5,023 nucleotides of DNA from Desulfobacteraceae bacterium (GTDB taxonomy: Bacteria > Desulfobacterota > Desulfobacteria > Desulfobacterales > BuS5), in contig DAOWMW010000126.1 in assembly GCA_030642865.1 (NCBI GenBank), positions 1 to 5,023 of the forward strand. Direction: 5' to 3'. The notes below the pieces were generated by a model that had not been told where the DNA came from, searched no databases, and saw only the letters and a list, made by a program, of their open reading frames with translations. The translations under genes and the position numbers were made by a program. Shown here in pieces: positions 4,473 through 5,023 of the stretch. Position 1 is the stretch's first letter, and each line of letters opens with the position of its first letter.

Positions 4473-5023
4473 GTGGTTAATCTACCAGAAACCTCGACCA
4501 TATTCTGCACCCAGGACGGATATATCTTTACAATAACATTAAACAGGCGTAAAAAGTTAAATGCGTTTAATGAAGATATGTTTAATGATCTCGAACAGAT
4601 AATTAAAATTATTTCCAATACATCAGAAATACGCGTGGTTATAATCACTGGAGCAGGAAAAGCGTTTTCTTCAGGTGGTGATATTAACGATATGCTGAAA
4701 TATCATCGCCAGCCTGAAAAAAAAAATTTTGAGAAACATTTACAATATGCCCAGTCGGTTTTTGACTTACTTGAAACCCTTGAACAACCTACCATAGCAG
4801 TGATTAACGGGCCCGCCATGGGTGCAGGTTTCCAAATTGCCCTTGCGTGTGATTTCAGGATTTTGGCAGAAGATGCAAATATGGGGTTAAAGGATGTGAA
4901 GATAGGTATTATTCCTGCCCTTGGAGCTACAACCAGACTTGTTGAATTAATAGGATTGCCAAAGGCAAAGGAGCTTATATTGTTAGGTGACCCGATAAAC
5001 TCCAGGCAGGCTCTTGCAATGGG
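4473..5023 (+). CDS. Enoyl-CoA hydratase/isomerase (crotonase) family protein, 3' end cut by window edge
   Basis: 183 full codons are visible of a family usually 255-270 residues long. Crotonases act on acyl-CoA thioesters, stabilising the thioester enolate in an oxyanion hole. The first hole motif is GAGKAFSSGGDI (60-71) and the second is INGPAMGAGFQIALACD (111-127). Later family blocks follow: GLKDVKIGIIPALGATTRL (138-156) and ELILLGDPINSRQA (167-180). Aligned to rat mitochondrial hydratase, Glu144 corresponds to Gln121 and Glu164 to Asp141, with the correct 20-residue spacing, so both acid/base glutamates of the hydratase reaction are missing. It may instead be an isomerase, hydrolase, decarboxylase or another member. 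GTG start chosen from the AAGGAG at 4461-4466; the first strand FCTQDGYIFTITLNR (11-25) fits a complete N-terminus. A ten-base A run lies at 4717-4726. Confidence 0.92.
   Translation, partial: MVNLPETSTIFCTQDGYIFTITLNRRKKLNAFNEDMFNDLEQIIKIISNTSEIRVVIITGAGKAFSSGGDINDMLKYHRQPEKKNFEKHLQYAQSVFDLLETLEQPTIAVINGPAMGAGFQIALACDFRILAEDANMGLKDVKIGIIPALGATTRLVELIGLPKAKELILLGDPINSRQALAM

Overview
The window is AT-rich (clearly below 50% G+C) and reads almost entirely on the + strand. The genes look like those of a Gram-negative bacterium that makes lipopolysaccharide (a heptose-7-phosphate kinase) and uses acyl-CoA chemistry (two hot-dog thioesterases and a crotonase). From the ThrH, DUF167 and HldA sequences I infer a deltaproteobacterium, most likely Desulfobacterota/Desulfobacterales, at moderate confidence. 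No rRNA, tRNA or CRISPR array was seen.

Region 1 (1-723) is accessory DNA. It holds a HicAB toxin-antitoxin pair whose toxin is cut by the window edge. Eight bases after the hicB stop comes a 131-bp imperfect inverted repeat (434-564) with the layout of an integron attC site: outer arms ending in AAC and GTT, inner arms with single-base bulges, unpaired spacers and a large terminal loop. Directly after its predicted crossover point lies a 5'-truncated, frameshifted fragment of a CopG/BrnA-like antitoxin (about 567-723). I read this as hicAB carried in a cassette-like unit whose attC-like end abuts a dead second toxin-antitoxin module. No integrase is visible.

Region 2 (724-3663) is a compact run of genes on the + strand: ThrH-type phosphoserine phosphatase/homoserine phosphotransferase, a YbgC/4-HBT thioesterase, the kinase-only heptose enzyme HldA, a DUF167 protein and a second YbgC/4-HBT thioesterase. 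The first four are overlapping or nearly touching, so they are probably one transcript. A leader of 145 bp carries a perfect 17-bp palindrome and a 14-bp word that recurs before the crotonase gene. The second thioesterase is set off by 92 bp and is bracketed by a 32-bp inverted repeat (30 of 32 positions complementary), one arm of which ends in its ribosome binding site.

Region 3 (3664-5023) has a 373-bp non-coding stretch with promoter-like sequences and the right arm of the inverted repeat, then a single cold-shock protein gene, a 223-bp gap with a strong 15-bp hairpin and the second copy of the 14-bp word, and the 5' part of a crotonase gene running off the window. This crotonase lacks both glutamates that define enoyl-CoA hydratase catalysis (Gln121 and Asp141 in their place), so it may not be a hydratase.

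The most interesting items are the attC-like site with the truncated antitoxin beside it, the inverted repeat around the second thioesterase, and the atypical crotonase active site.
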